Part shown: positions 10,001 through 18,384 of the stretch, piece by piece
Numbering within the stretch: position 1 is the first letter of the stretch
Layout: each line of letters opens with the position of its first letter
DNA from: Treponema sp.
GTDB taxonomy: Bacteria; Spirochaetota; Spirochaetia; Treponematales; Breznakiellaceae
Direction of reading: 5' to 3'
Assembly (NCBI GenBank): GCA_009787835.1
Contig: WQSN01000006.1
Coordinates: 23,538 to 87,537, forward strand
Length of the DNA: 64,000 bases
Notes under the pieces: model-generated
Seen by the model: only the letters and a program-made list of their open reading frames with translations
Told to the model about the DNA's origin: nothing
Database searches by the model: none
Program-made: the position numbers and the translations under genes

Positions 10001-11241
10001 TGGAGAGAACAGGCATTATTATTAAAAAACCGCATATATTTCCGTTATTGGTAATATCTATTTTTTTTACGCTAAACGCCTGTTCGCGTAACACAGACTG
10101 GGTGCAGTTCCGCGGCGAGGGCGGGCGCGGCGTCAGCTCATCGCGCATTTCTCCGCCGCTGGGCCTGCGCTGGAAGATCAAACTTCAGGAAAGCGATGAA
10201 AAAATACGCTCTCTTAATCCGCCTGTAGTAATCGGCGACACAATCTATTTTGGTTCTGATGACGGCAACTTCTACGCGCTGGATGTGGAAAGCGGCTACA
10301 TGCGCTGGGTGTTTAAAAGCGGTGCGGAGATCAATTCAATTCCCTACGCTGACAGGGATCAGGTGTACTTTGGAAGCAAAGACGGCAAACTCTACGCGCT
10401 GTCACGCGACACCGGGCAGGAGATATGGAATTTTCCAATCAGGAGCCAGATCAATTCGCAGGTGCAGCGTTACGGTGATTACATAATCTTTGTAGGAGAC
10501 GCTGACGCGATTTATTTTCTTTCTCCCGAAGGCGAGGAACAATTTAGAATTGACAATCCCGGCTGGTACAACTATACATTCCTGATGGCGGATGATGTTA
10601 TGTATTTCGGTACAGGTCCGGTAGTTGAGCTAATCGGCCCTTATGATATCAACAAGAGGGATTTTTTATGGTTCTTGTCATATCATGAAATCGCTGCTAC
10701 CTGGTATTCCTTTTCGGCGGTTCGCGGAGATTTGATTTATTTTGGAACCGCGGATCCTTACGGAGGATTGTATCTGGGTTTCTATGCCTTTAACCGTCAT
10801 ACGGGAGAAATGGTATGGGAGCAAATTCACGAAGGAATTCTGGATAACCAGGATTATGAAATGATGTGGTATCTTTTTCTGCGAAATGTTGAACTGCTTG
10901 ATTTCATGGCTCCCACAATATGGAAAGATTTGGTTATTTTCACCGGAGGCGACTGCGCCGCTCGCGCTTTTAACGCGGAAACAGGCGTTCTTCGCTGGGA
11001 AAAAATTTTTGATACTCCTGTAAGTTCGGCTCCAACAATCGCAGCGGGACGCGTGTACTTCGGTCTTCTTGGCGGTGATTTTACTCCGCCTAAACTGGTG
11101 TGTATTTCCGCGAAGGACGGTAGCCTGTTATGGGAAATGGAAACTGAAGGTTCAATTTTATCCGCGCCTGTTATCGCCGGTAAAAGAATTATATTTGGCA
11201 CTGATGAAAGCGTATTCTATGTGCTGGAACAGGTATTTTAA
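9997..11241 (+). CDS. PQQ-like beta-propeller lipoprotein
   Basis: Lipobox-like LNAC; repeats such as YFGSDDGNFYALDVESGYMRWVF and YFGSKDGKLYALSRDTGQEIWNF. Confidence 0.85.
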   Translation: MMERTGIIIKKPHIFPLLVISIFFTLNACSRNTDWVQFRGEGGRGVSSSRISPPLGLRWKIKLQESDEKIRSLNPPVVIGDTIYFGSDDGNFYALDVESGYMRWVFKSGAEINSIPYADRDQVYFGSKDGKLYALSRDTGQEIWNFPIRSQINSQVQRYGDYIIFVGDADAIYFLSPEGEEQFRIDNPGWYNYTFLMADDVMYFGTGPVVELIGPYDINKRDFLWFLSYHEIAATWYSFSAVRGDLIYFGTADPYGGLYLGFYAFNRHTGEMVWEQIHEGILDNQDYEMMWYLFLRNVELLDFMAPTIWKDLVIFTGGDCAARAFNAETGVLRWEKIFDTPVSSAPTIAAGRVYFGLLGGDFTPPKLVCISAKDGSLLWEMETEGSILSAPVIAGKRIIFGTDESVFYVLEQVF

Positions 11242-11265
11242 GTTAGTATAAGAGGTTTTAATTAA

Positions 11266-12525
11266 ATGAGCGATTCATTACTTTCCGTCTTTAAAAAATT
11301 AAAGGGCAATCCGCGCGCGTGCGTATATACAGAACCTTTATGGGGCCTTTCCATGAATCTTTGTATGCCGTATTTATCGGTATATATGCTGGCTTTGGGG
11401 CTGAACGATTCACGGATAGGCTTTATTACAACAATCTGCATGTTGTCTCAGTTTTTATTTTCCTTTTTGAGCGGCCCGATAACCGATAAAATAGGCAGAA
11501 GAAAAGCGACCGCGATTTTTGATGTGTTTGGATGGTGTATTCCGGCCCTTATCTGGTGGCGTGCGGAAAATTTCTGGTTTTTTCTCGTTGCGGCGATTAT
11601 TAACGGCTCTAACGGAGTAACTGCGAATTCCTGGACATGCCTGTTGATCGAAGACGCGGAAAAAAAGCAGATAACAAGAATATTTTCCCTTACTACAGCA
11701 TTCGGGCAGCTATCTGCCGTCTTCGCTCCCATCACTGCGGTTTTAATTTCCAGGCTGACACTTATTCCTGCGATAAAAATTTTGTTTTTAAATGGTTTTA
11801 TTTTAATGGCTGTAAAAGTAATCATTCTTTATCTGGCATCCAAAGAAACTGAAATCGGAAAAATAAGGCTTGATGAAACAAAAGGAAAAAATATTTTTCA
11901 GCTTTCAGGCGGTTACGGCGAAGTAATTAAAATGATCCTTCAGTCCCGCGGCATGATTTTTTCAATTGTAATCGCGGCATTTAGCTGGATAGTCGGGGCA
12001 ATTAACAATACCTTCTGGCAGATTTTGGTAACCAAAAAACTCCTTGTTTCCGAAGCGCTGCTTCCCCTTTTTAATATATTTAAATCAGTTCTGGCTATTA
12101 TATTTTTATTCTTTGTTATTCCGAAACTTCTCAAGGGAATATTAAAGCTTCCCCTTGTTTTCGCCTTTACATCTTATTTCTTGGGACAGTTTCTGTTAAT
12201 CATGATTCCCGCCGAAGGAATAATTAAATATCCCCTTATTTTATTGTCGCTTGTGTTTGACGGCTTTGCCGTCGGAGCCCTAACCATGCTCGGCGAATCT
12301 TTAATAAATATTCATTTGGTTCCGGGCGAACGGGCAAGAATACTGGCAATTCGTTTCATGTTTATCATGCTGGTAACATCTCCGTTTGGATGGATTGGAG
12401 GCATACTTTCCGATATATCCAGGAATCTCCCCTTTATACTGAACATCGCGATACTTGTAACAGGCATTGTGATAACAATGGTTTACTACCGCAAAAGCAA
12501 CGATCATTCAGCGGAGCATACATAA
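11266..12525 (+). CDS. Major facilitator superfamily transporter
   Basis: About 12 hydrophobic segments; GPITDKIGRRKA loop motif. Confidence 0.85.
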   Translation: MSDSLLSVFKKLKGNPRACVYTEPLWGLSMNLCMPYLSVYMLALGLNDSRIGFITTICMLSQFLFSFLSGPITDKIGRRKATAIFDVFGWCIPALIWWRAENFWFFLVAAIINGSNGVTANSWTCLLIEDAEKKQITRIFSLTTAFGQLSAVFAPITAVLISRLTLIPAIKILFLNGFILMAVKVIILYLASKETEIGKIRLDETKGKNIFQLSGGYGEVIKMILQSRGMIFSIVIAAFSWIVGAINNTFWQILVTKKLLVSEALLPLFNIFKSVLAIIFLFFVIPKLLKGILKLPLVFAFTSYFLGQFLLIMIPAEGIIKYPLILLSLVFDGFAVGALTMLGESLINIHLVPGERARILAIRFMFIMLVTSPFGWIGGILSDISRNLPFILNIAILVTGIVITMVYYRKSNDHSAEHT

Positions 12526-12566
12526 ATAATGTTTATTGATGTCTATCAATTTTATGTATTATTTGA

Positions 12567-12572
12567 TATGAT
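12567..12572 (+). promoter_or_regulatory. Predicted -10 element 6 nt before the LUD-domain gene
   Basis: TATGAT-TAATGT-ATG(12579); no Shine-Dalgarno. Confidence 0.4.
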
Positions 12573-12578
12573 TAATGT

Positions 12579-13220
12579 ATGAGAACACTATCAGAACAAA
12601 GATATTCCAAACTGGGACCAATTGTCGTTAGGGCGCTGTCAGCGCATGGTTTCGGCGCTCATTATTTTGATGAATGCGGCGATGCGGTAGAAAAGGTTTT
12701 TTCTTTAATTCCCAAAGATCACCATGTTTCATGGGGCGGCTCGCTGACGCTGGTTGACCTGGGCATTCAGGAACGGCTGGAAAAAGATGGTTATTACCTT
12801 CTGGACAGGGACAAAGGAGCCACCTCCCAGGAGCGGCATGAAATAATGCGCCGCGCTCTTTTATGCGACACTTTTCTTACAGGGACAAACGCCGTAAGCG
12901 GAGAAGGTCAGCTTGTTAATATCGACGGAAACGGCAATCGTGTAGCCGCGATAATATTCGGTCCCAAACAGGTAATTGTTGTCGCAGGCATGAATAAAGT
13001 CGTTCAGACTCATAAAGACGCAATTAACCGCGCGAAAACAATCGCGGCTCCGCTTAACATTCAACGTTTCCCCAACCTGGAAACTCCATGCAGTGAAACC
13101 GGAACCTGTACAAACTGTCTTAGCCCCGATTCAATCTGCTCACACATTGTCACAACAAGATTCTGCAAACCAGCGGGACGGATAAAGGTTATTTTGATTG
13201 GCAAAGATTTAGGTTTATAG
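12579..13220 (+). CDS. LUD-domain (LutC/YkgG-like) lactate-utilization-type protein
   Basis: VSWGGSLTLVDLGI, FLTGTNAVSGEGQLVNIDGNGNRVAAIIFGPKQVIVVAG. Confidence 0.85.
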   Translation: MRTLSEQRYSKLGPIVVRALSAHGFGAHYFDECGDAVEKVFSLIPKDHHVSWGGSLTLVDLGIQERLEKDGYYLLDRDKGATSQERHEIMRRALLCDTFLTGTNAVSGEGQLVNIDGNGNRVAAIIFGPKQVIVVAGMNKVVQTHKDAINRAKTIAAPLNIQRFPNLETPCSETGTCTNCLSPDSICSHIVTTRFCKPAGRIKVILIGKDLGL

Positions 13221-13245
13221 CGGCATTTATATTTAAGGTTTGTGA

Positions 13246-13425
13246 CTAATTCCTGGATAAATTTTTAATAATATTTCTGGCAAGATTTTCTTCAATGTCG
13301 GAGTGCCGGGGAACCTGTTCAATTTCTCCTGTTCCAGGAATTACATAAATATCATGTTTGCCGCCGTGACGGACAAAAACAGCTCCGTGTTTTCGTAATT
13401 CTTTAAGCAGGAGATTCCGTTTCAT
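13246..13425 (-). CDS. hicA: HicA-family toxin (not in the supplied ORF track)
   Basis: 59-aa reading MKRNLLLKELRKHGAVFVRHGGKHDIYVIPGTGEIEQVPRHSDIEENLARNIIKNLSRN* with the G-x-H-x-I/V-y pattern of HicA; ATGA overlap with hicB. Confidence 0.87.
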   Translation of the reverse strand: MKRNLLLKELRKHGAVFVRHGGKHDIYVIPGTGEIEQVPRHSDIEENLARNIIKNLSRN

Positions 13426-13625
13426 GCCGGGATTCGCAGTACACCTGATTTCTTGATTGGTTTTTTCCCGTTTCTCGCTTCTTCCTGAAAATTTATATAC
13501 AAGTCCATCAGCATTTCCTCTAATTCAGGAATGTTTTTTCCCTGTGTCCAATGATCCGGATAATCATTAAGATAACCTACTAACCAGTTATCCTCTCCTT
13601 CCCAATAGGTATACGGCATTTCCAT
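13422..13625 (-). CDS. hicB: HicB-family antitoxin
   Basis: MEMPYTYWEGEDNWLVGYLNDYPDHWTQGKNIPELEEMLMDLY, HicB-like N-terminal fold pattern; overlaps hicA. Confidence 0.75.
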   Translation of the reverse strand: MEMPYTYWEGEDNWLVGYLNDYPDHWTQGKNIPELEEMLMDLYINFQEEARNGKKPIKKSGVLRIPA

Positions 13626-13686
13626 ATAATTCCTCTTATCTCATTCTATCAGGAATAAGCAATGCAGTAAAGTTTTAATATTTTAG

Positions 13687-13713
13687 CCCGGTTCTGTGTG
13701 TAACAGAACCGGG
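13687..13713 (-). terminator. Terminator-like hairpin downstream of the hsp20 gene
   Basis: CCCGGTTCTGT-GTGTA-ACAGAACCGGG, perfect 11-bp stem; poor T-tract. Confidence 0.5.
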
Positions 13714-13723
13714 TAATTACTGT

Positions 13724-14185
13724 TTAAGCCGCGTTAATTTGAATTGTTCGTTTCTGCGCTTCCGCCCGTTTTTTAATTTGCATGTTAAGAATGCCATTTT
13801 TAAAGGCGGCGCTTACCGCTTGCGGGTCCGCGTTTTCCGGCAGCTTAAAGGAGCGGCTGAAGGAGCTGATCCTCCGTTCCTTTAGTATGTAGGTTCCGTG
13901 ATTCCCGGCATTAGATTTTTCTTCACCTGTGTCTTCCTGTTTGGAAGTGATTGTCAGGTTTGAGCCGTCTACATGGACATCAATGCTTTTTTCATCGAAA
14001 CCGGGTAAATCCATGTCAAGAATGTACGCGTCTTCTGTTTCCCTTATGTCCATAGCGGGCGCGTAGCCAAAAAGCTGAGTTGCGGGAGCCAGTACTGAGT
14101 CTCCAAAGAATGACTCAAAGTAGCGGTCAAAATCGCTGAGAGCGTTTTGAATGGAGTTGGGGTGATACATGGTCAAAGTTTTCAT
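13724..14185 (-). CDS. Small heat-shock protein (Hsp20/alpha-crystallin)
   Basis: PAMDIRETEDAYILDMDLPGFDEKSIDVHVDGSNLTI ... SAAFKNGILNMQIKK; start at MKTLTMYHP behind GAGGAAAA. Confidence 0.92.
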   Translation of the reverse strand: MKTLTMYHPNSIQNALSDFDRYFESFFGDSVLAPATQLFGYAPAMDIRETEDAYILDMDLPGFDEKSIDVHVDGSNLTITSKQEDTGEEKSNAGNHGTYILKERRISSFSRSFKLPENADPQAVSAAFKNGILNMQIKKRAEAQKRTIQINAA

Positions 14186-14422
14186 AACTTTTCCTCTTTG
14201 TCCGGCGGGATACTGGAACTGTTCTGGAACTTCGTTCCTGAAACTTCGTTCTCTGCGGAATTTATAGCTCAACGAACCATCCCCCTTTTCGGCGGGTTAT
14301 TCCGCTTGTCCTCGTCGACACTTATATATTAGCAAAAACCATGCCAATTATTGATGAATTTCCGCTTATTAATTAAAATGTATGTTTATTTTATTATTTT
14401 TAAGGCTTGTTAGAGGTTAAAT

Positions 14423-14464
14423 GTACTAAATTCGCATGGTACTTTTGTCTCTGACACCTTCCAA
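14423..14464. repeat. Candidate REP-like intergenic hairpin element
   Basis: GTACTAAATTCGCATGGTACTTTTGTCTCTGACACCTTCC; complementary strand contains GGTGTCAGAGACAAAAGTACC with inner GTC-AGA-GAC and outer GGT/ACC pairing. Confidence 0.25.
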
Positions 14465-14666
14465 ATAAATCTTGAGTATTCATTTTCAATAATTATTTGG
14501 AATATTTGCAGATTATTTGGTTTTTTTTAATGAGTATCAGGTTAGGTTTATTAGGTTTTAGGTTATTTTGATACAACGGGAAAAAATTTGATATTTTTTG
14601 TGTCAATTTGATACAGATTTTATCTGGTGACTGGATTATTAGTTAGTTTTGATACACTTATGCTAT

Positions 14667-14857
14667 TTAACCATTTGCGGACGTGGTTTTTACGGAATGC
14701 ACTATTTTGTCACCGTGAGCGCCGGTTATTTCTTCTTTGCGGGGATTTATTGCCAGGTCCATTGCTTCAAGAGGTATAGCTCCCAGCAATGCTTCTTCCG
14801 CATTGGGCAGAACAATAGCTTCACAAATTGCGCTGCTGCGGTTCGTATTACACCCAT
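14667..14857 (-). pseudogene. Decayed remnant of a retropepsin-like (clan AA) aspartic protease gene
   Basis: Minus strand reads ..CEAIVLPNAEEALLGAIPLEAMDLAINPRKEEITGAHGDKIVHSVK.. as an open frame with no in-frame start and no D-T/S-G active site; a possible N-terminus MGVIRT lies in another frame. Confidence 0.55.
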
Positions 14858-14921
14858 TTTTTCCCCTATAATGATAAAATAATATTAGACTTATTTTAAG
14901 TCAAGAAAATAGAGAATCCCA

Positions 14922-15758
14922 ATGAATAATAAAAAAAAGATTTCCATTATAAACCCCTTTAACGCTCCTGTGTATCATGAAAAAATTGTTTCCAGCACCA
15001 TGGATGTTTCCAGGCGGCTCGCGGCTTCAGGTGAAACGCATGGAACAGTTATCGCCGCGGATTTTCAGGATGCGGGGCGGGGACGCGTTCCTGGAAGAAC
15101 ATGGGAGATGGATAGTGATACCAGCCTTCCTTTTACCATCCTGCTGCGTTATCCGCGTATCGAAGAAATTCCGCAACTGCTTACATTGCGCGCGGGATTG
15201 GCTGTATCTCTGGCGATTGAAGATTTCGCTCCTTCATTAAAGAACATAGTTTTAATAAAGTGGCCGAATGATATTATTATTAATGCCAGAAAAGCAGCGG
15301 GAATTCTTTGTGAAGCTGACGGCGGTAATGTGCATCTCGGTATTGGGGTAAATATCACGCAAAAAGAGTTTCCTTCTCATCTGGCGGAAAAAGCGGTTAG
15401 TCTCGCTATTGCCGCAGGAATTGAAATTACTGATAATGAACGTTTTTCATTGCTGGAAAAAATCCTTATGCGGCTTTACGATGAACTTGAACCTGTAGCG
15501 CCAATAATACGCGGAGATTCTTCTCTTGATAAAACGGATGACAATAAGACGTTGATATCCCGTATTGAACAACGGCTGTTTAAAAAAGACGAACAGGTTG
15601 TATTTATTAGCGGTGCGGCGGATAACGGTAAAGAAATTAAAGGCCGGCTTGCAGGTATCGGGGAGGGCGGAGAACTTTTAATTGAGCCAGCCGGCGAAGC
15701 GGGAGTGTGTTCTTTTATTACCGGTGAATTGAGGTTGTTCCAAAACCCGGCTGGTTGA
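14922..15758 (+). CDS. birA: Biotin--[acetyl-CoA-carboxylase] ligase
   Basis: SSTMDVSRRLA, DAGRGRVPGRTWE, IKWPNDIIINARKAAGILCE, GIGVNI. Confidence 0.92.
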   Translation: MNNKKKISIINPFNAPVYHEKIVSSTMDVSRRLAASGETHGTVIAADFQDAGRGRVPGRTWEMDSDTSLPFTILLRYPRIEEIPQLLTLRAGLAVSLAIEDFAPSLKNIVLIKWPNDIIINARKAAGILCEADGGNVHLGIGVNITQKEFPSHLAEKAVSLAIAAGIEITDNERFSLLEKILMRLYDELEPVAPIIRGDSSLDKTDDNKTLISRIEQRLFKKDEQVVFISGAADNGKEIKGRLAGIGEGGELLIEPAGEAGVCSFITGELRLFQNPAG

Positions 15759-15772
15759 GGAACAACCTCAGT

Positions 15773-15800
15773 TTTACAATAATTTTTTTTAGTGTATAAT
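15773..15800 (+). promoter_or_regulatory. Predicted sigma70-type promoter, leaderless
   Basis: TTTACA-16-TATAAT-TTATCCA-ATG(15808). Confidence 0.6.
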
Positions 15801-15807
15801 TTATCCA

Positions 15808-17514
15808 ATGTTTCAAATTTTAAAAAAGTGCATCCTTCTGCTCCTGATTGCCGTTCCTGTTTTCGCTCAAAGCAATGCTGAAGAAAATGAGCCTTTCTGG
15901 CGTCAGGCTTTGGGCGGCTTTGTCCTGTCTTTGCCGGATGTTCAGGTGCAATCGGCGGTTGTCGCGCTGGACGGCGGAAATATCAGAGCGTATTCTACAG
16001 CCGGAACGCCGATGTGGAATTATTACGCACGAGGGCGCATCAGCCCTTTTGTTACGCGATCCCGGGAAGGCACTTCGTATTTTTCAAGAACAAACGGCAC
16101 ATTGATAGCTGTTAACCGCGCGGGAAGGGAATTGTGGCAGTATAATCTTGGCAGTCCCCTGTGCGCGAAAGTAATTCCCGGCTGGGACTCAAGAATTTTC
16201 GCGCCAACGGATAAAAAAATATTTTGTTTAACAGCTTCCGGCAATCTGCTGTGGACCAGAAATTTTGAATCATCTTTTTCTGTTGCCCCTAAACTGGATA
16301 AAACCGGAGGGATATTATTCGCTCTTGAAAATAATGACATTTATCATATTGATCCGTTCGGCAAGGTATCCAGAAGGGTTTTGCAAAAACCCCCCATAGC
16401 GCTTTTGTCTGTTGAGTCTCCGCATGAAACAGGCTCAGGCAGCGCTAGCCCTGAATACCGGATTATTACCGTGTATACAGACGGAACCATGGAATTAATT
16501 CAATATGAAAACATATCTGTATCCGCCCATGGCGGAACGTTATCAGCGCCAATACCCAGGCTGCCTTCAACTCCAGTAGCGGCAATCAGCAGGGGAAACA
16601 AGATTGCGGCTGTTTCAGATGACGGAACAATTACTTTTATATCACTGGAAGAAAACAGGATAATCTGGAGCGGCGACAGCCACATTAAGGAAGTAATTAA
16701 TAAAGGCAGAAAACCGGAACTTGAAGCGGAAATGCTTTTTGATGAGAGGGGAGTATATGTGTTAAGCAAAGACGGAGCCAGCGGCTTTACGCATGACGGC
16801 AGAAGGCTTTGGTTTTCTTTTTTATATAACGCCGCGGCCATACCTGCTTTTGGAAATGACGGAGTGCTTTATTCAGGAGGGCTTGACTGGATACTGTATG
16901 CTTATAAAATTGAAGACCGTATTCTGCCGGATAATTTCAGCATTTACGGCCCTGTTCCCGAAGGCGCTTACGGAACAGGCCATTTTAACCGCAGTTATAT
17001 TCCCGGCATTCCTTATTTTGAATTTGAAATAAAACCCAGGCTTGATCAAATTGAATCAGGCATAAAAGCCGGCATGGTAGGTGAAAATGAACTTGCCTGG
17101 ATATCATTTTTAATGTCTGTGGCTGACAGCAAATCGCCTATTCAGCACCGTGTCAGCGCTGTGCGGCTGCTGGGACAAATCGGCTCGCAGGAAACCATTC
17201 CATGGTTTGTATACCTGTTCCGTAAGGAAGCGGATCCGGCGGTAAAAGCCACAATTGCCGCGGCTATCGGCTCAATCGGCGTTGATCCTGACGGTGTCGC
17301 GATTGATCTATTTTTTAATAGTATTGGTCCTGTCCAAGGTATGCACGATTCCCAGGTACTTACCGCGATAGCCGCCGCTACAGGCGCACTTTGCCGTTTT
17401 TCCGGTCCTCCGTTAAGCCTGACCGGCATACGAATACTTTTAATGCTTTCAACTGATATCCGGCCGATTATGGTCAGCCGTCAGGCCAAAAGAGAGTTAG
17501 CGTCTCTCAGGTGA
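15808..17514 (+). CDS. PQQ-like beta-propeller protein with C-terminal HEAT-like repeats
   Basis: Signal peptide ending VFAQ; propeller-type repeats; C-terminal VSAVRLLGQIGSQETIPWFVYLFRKEADPAVKATIAAAIGSIG. Confidence 0.8.
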   Translation: MFQILKKCILLLLIAVPVFAQSNAEENEPFWRQALGGFVLSLPDVQVQSAVVALDGGNIRAYSTAGTPMWNYYARGRISPFVTRSREGTSYFSRTNGTLIAVNRAGRELWQYNLGSPLCAKVIPGWDSRIFAPTDKKIFCLTASGNLLWTRNFESSFSVAPKLDKTGGILFALENNDIYHIDPFGKVSRRVLQKPPIALLSVESPHETGSGSASPEYRIITVYTDGTMELIQYENISVSAHGGTLSAPIPRLPSTPVAAISRGNKIAAVSDDGTITFISLEENRIIWSGDSHIKEVINKGRKPELEAEMLFDERGVYVLSKDGASGFTHDGRRLWFSFLYNAAAIPAFGNDGVLYSGGLDWILYAYKIEDRILPDNFSIYGPVPEGAYGTGHFNRSYIPGIPYFEFEIKPRLDQIESGIKAGMVGENELAWISFLMSVADSKSPIQHRVSAVRLLGQIGSQETIPWFVYLFRKEADPAVKATIAAAIGSIGVDPDGVAIDLFFNSIGPVQGMHDSQVLTAIAAATGALCRFSGPPLSLTGIRILLMLSTDIRPIMVSRQAKRELASLR

Positions 17515-17926
17515 AATTATACATATTGAGAATGTGCTCTTTTCCCGGAAGCCTGTAAACATCAAAATCTTTATCAAGACTGATAATTTTTTTTATGCCG
17601 GTTTTTTCCGCAGTTATAACTAACGTTGCGTCGGCGAAATCCATTGGAACATCAGCGTATTTTTGCGTTAATTCCATAAGACGGGGCATATCATGCTGAT
17701 TAATATCGCTGATTATTACTCCTTTATACATTACCCACTCATAAAAATTCAGTTGAGCGTTAACATTAAAATCCAGCATGTGGGAGACTTCAGTAAAAAC
17801 CGCAAGGGTGCTTATGTAGCGGTATTCATGTTTACTGAAGAAGTCCAGTATGCCCTTGTGATGATTATCATCACTGTCAAATAAAGCAATAAAAGGGCCT
17901 GCGTCAATAAGAATTCTGTCTGTCAC
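17507..17926 (-). CDS. PIN-domain toxin (VapC-like)
   Basis: ILIDAGPFIALFDSDDNHH, DFADATLVITAEKTGIKKIISLDKDFDVYR. Confidence 0.9.
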   Translation of the reverse strand: MTDRILIDAGPFIALFDSDDNHHKGILDFFSKHEYRYISTLAVFTEVSHMLDFNVNAQLNFYEWVMYKGVIISDINQHDMPRLMELTQKYADVPMDFADATLVITAEKTGIKKIISLDKDFDVYRLPGKEHILNMYNFT

Positions 17927-18221
17927 GAAGCTTCTCTTTTAAGCGTTGTTTGTATGTCTCAGACAGATCGCCTTTACCTGAGCCATATTTACCAAAATAA
18001 GGCAGACCCATGGAATAGGAATCTATTTCATTTTCTTCACGGTCACAGTACATTTCCAGAGATTCTTTTATAATTTCGGACTTTGTTTTGTTTTTAATTT
18101 TGGACAGCGCGATTAATCTGTTCCTGGTTTCCGCCGGGAGCCTTACAGTGGTAATTTTTTCGTTCAATGCAAAATTATTACCTGCGAAATTATTACTTGA
18201 ATAAATATTGCTTGTTCTCAT
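17904..18221 (-). CDS. Ribbon-helix-helix antitoxin (VapB/CopG-like)
   Basis: ITTVRLPAETRNRLIALSKIKNKTKSEIIKESLEMY; overlaps the PIN gene. Confidence 0.85.
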   Translation of the reverse strand: MRTSNIYSSNNFAGNNFALNEKITTVRLPAETRNRLIALSKIKNKTKSEIIKESLEMYCDREENEIDSYSMGLPYFGKYGSGKGDLSETYKQRLKEKLRDRQNSY

Positions 18222-18237
18222 ATTACAGAGTGTAATA
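18221..18237. promoter_or_regulatory. Palindromic operator candidate of the VapBC-like pair
   Basis: TATTACA-GAG-TGTAATA, perfect 7-bp arms abutting the antitoxin ATG and overlapping the predicted -10. Confidence 0.55.
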
Positions 18238-18384
18238 CATGTTTAAAAAAATGTCAAGAAGAATTTTTTATTTATAGCACATTTTTCGCAAAACGTTAAA
18301 ATTACCCGGTATTTTGCGCATTTTCATTGCTATTCACTATTCCAATAAAGTGTACTATAATTTAGTAATCAGGAGCATAGCCAA

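Noticed and set aside
14649-14882. Plus-strand 77-aa ORF
   Set aside because: The opposite strand carries the more convincing decayed protease frame; no start signal or domain on the plus strand.
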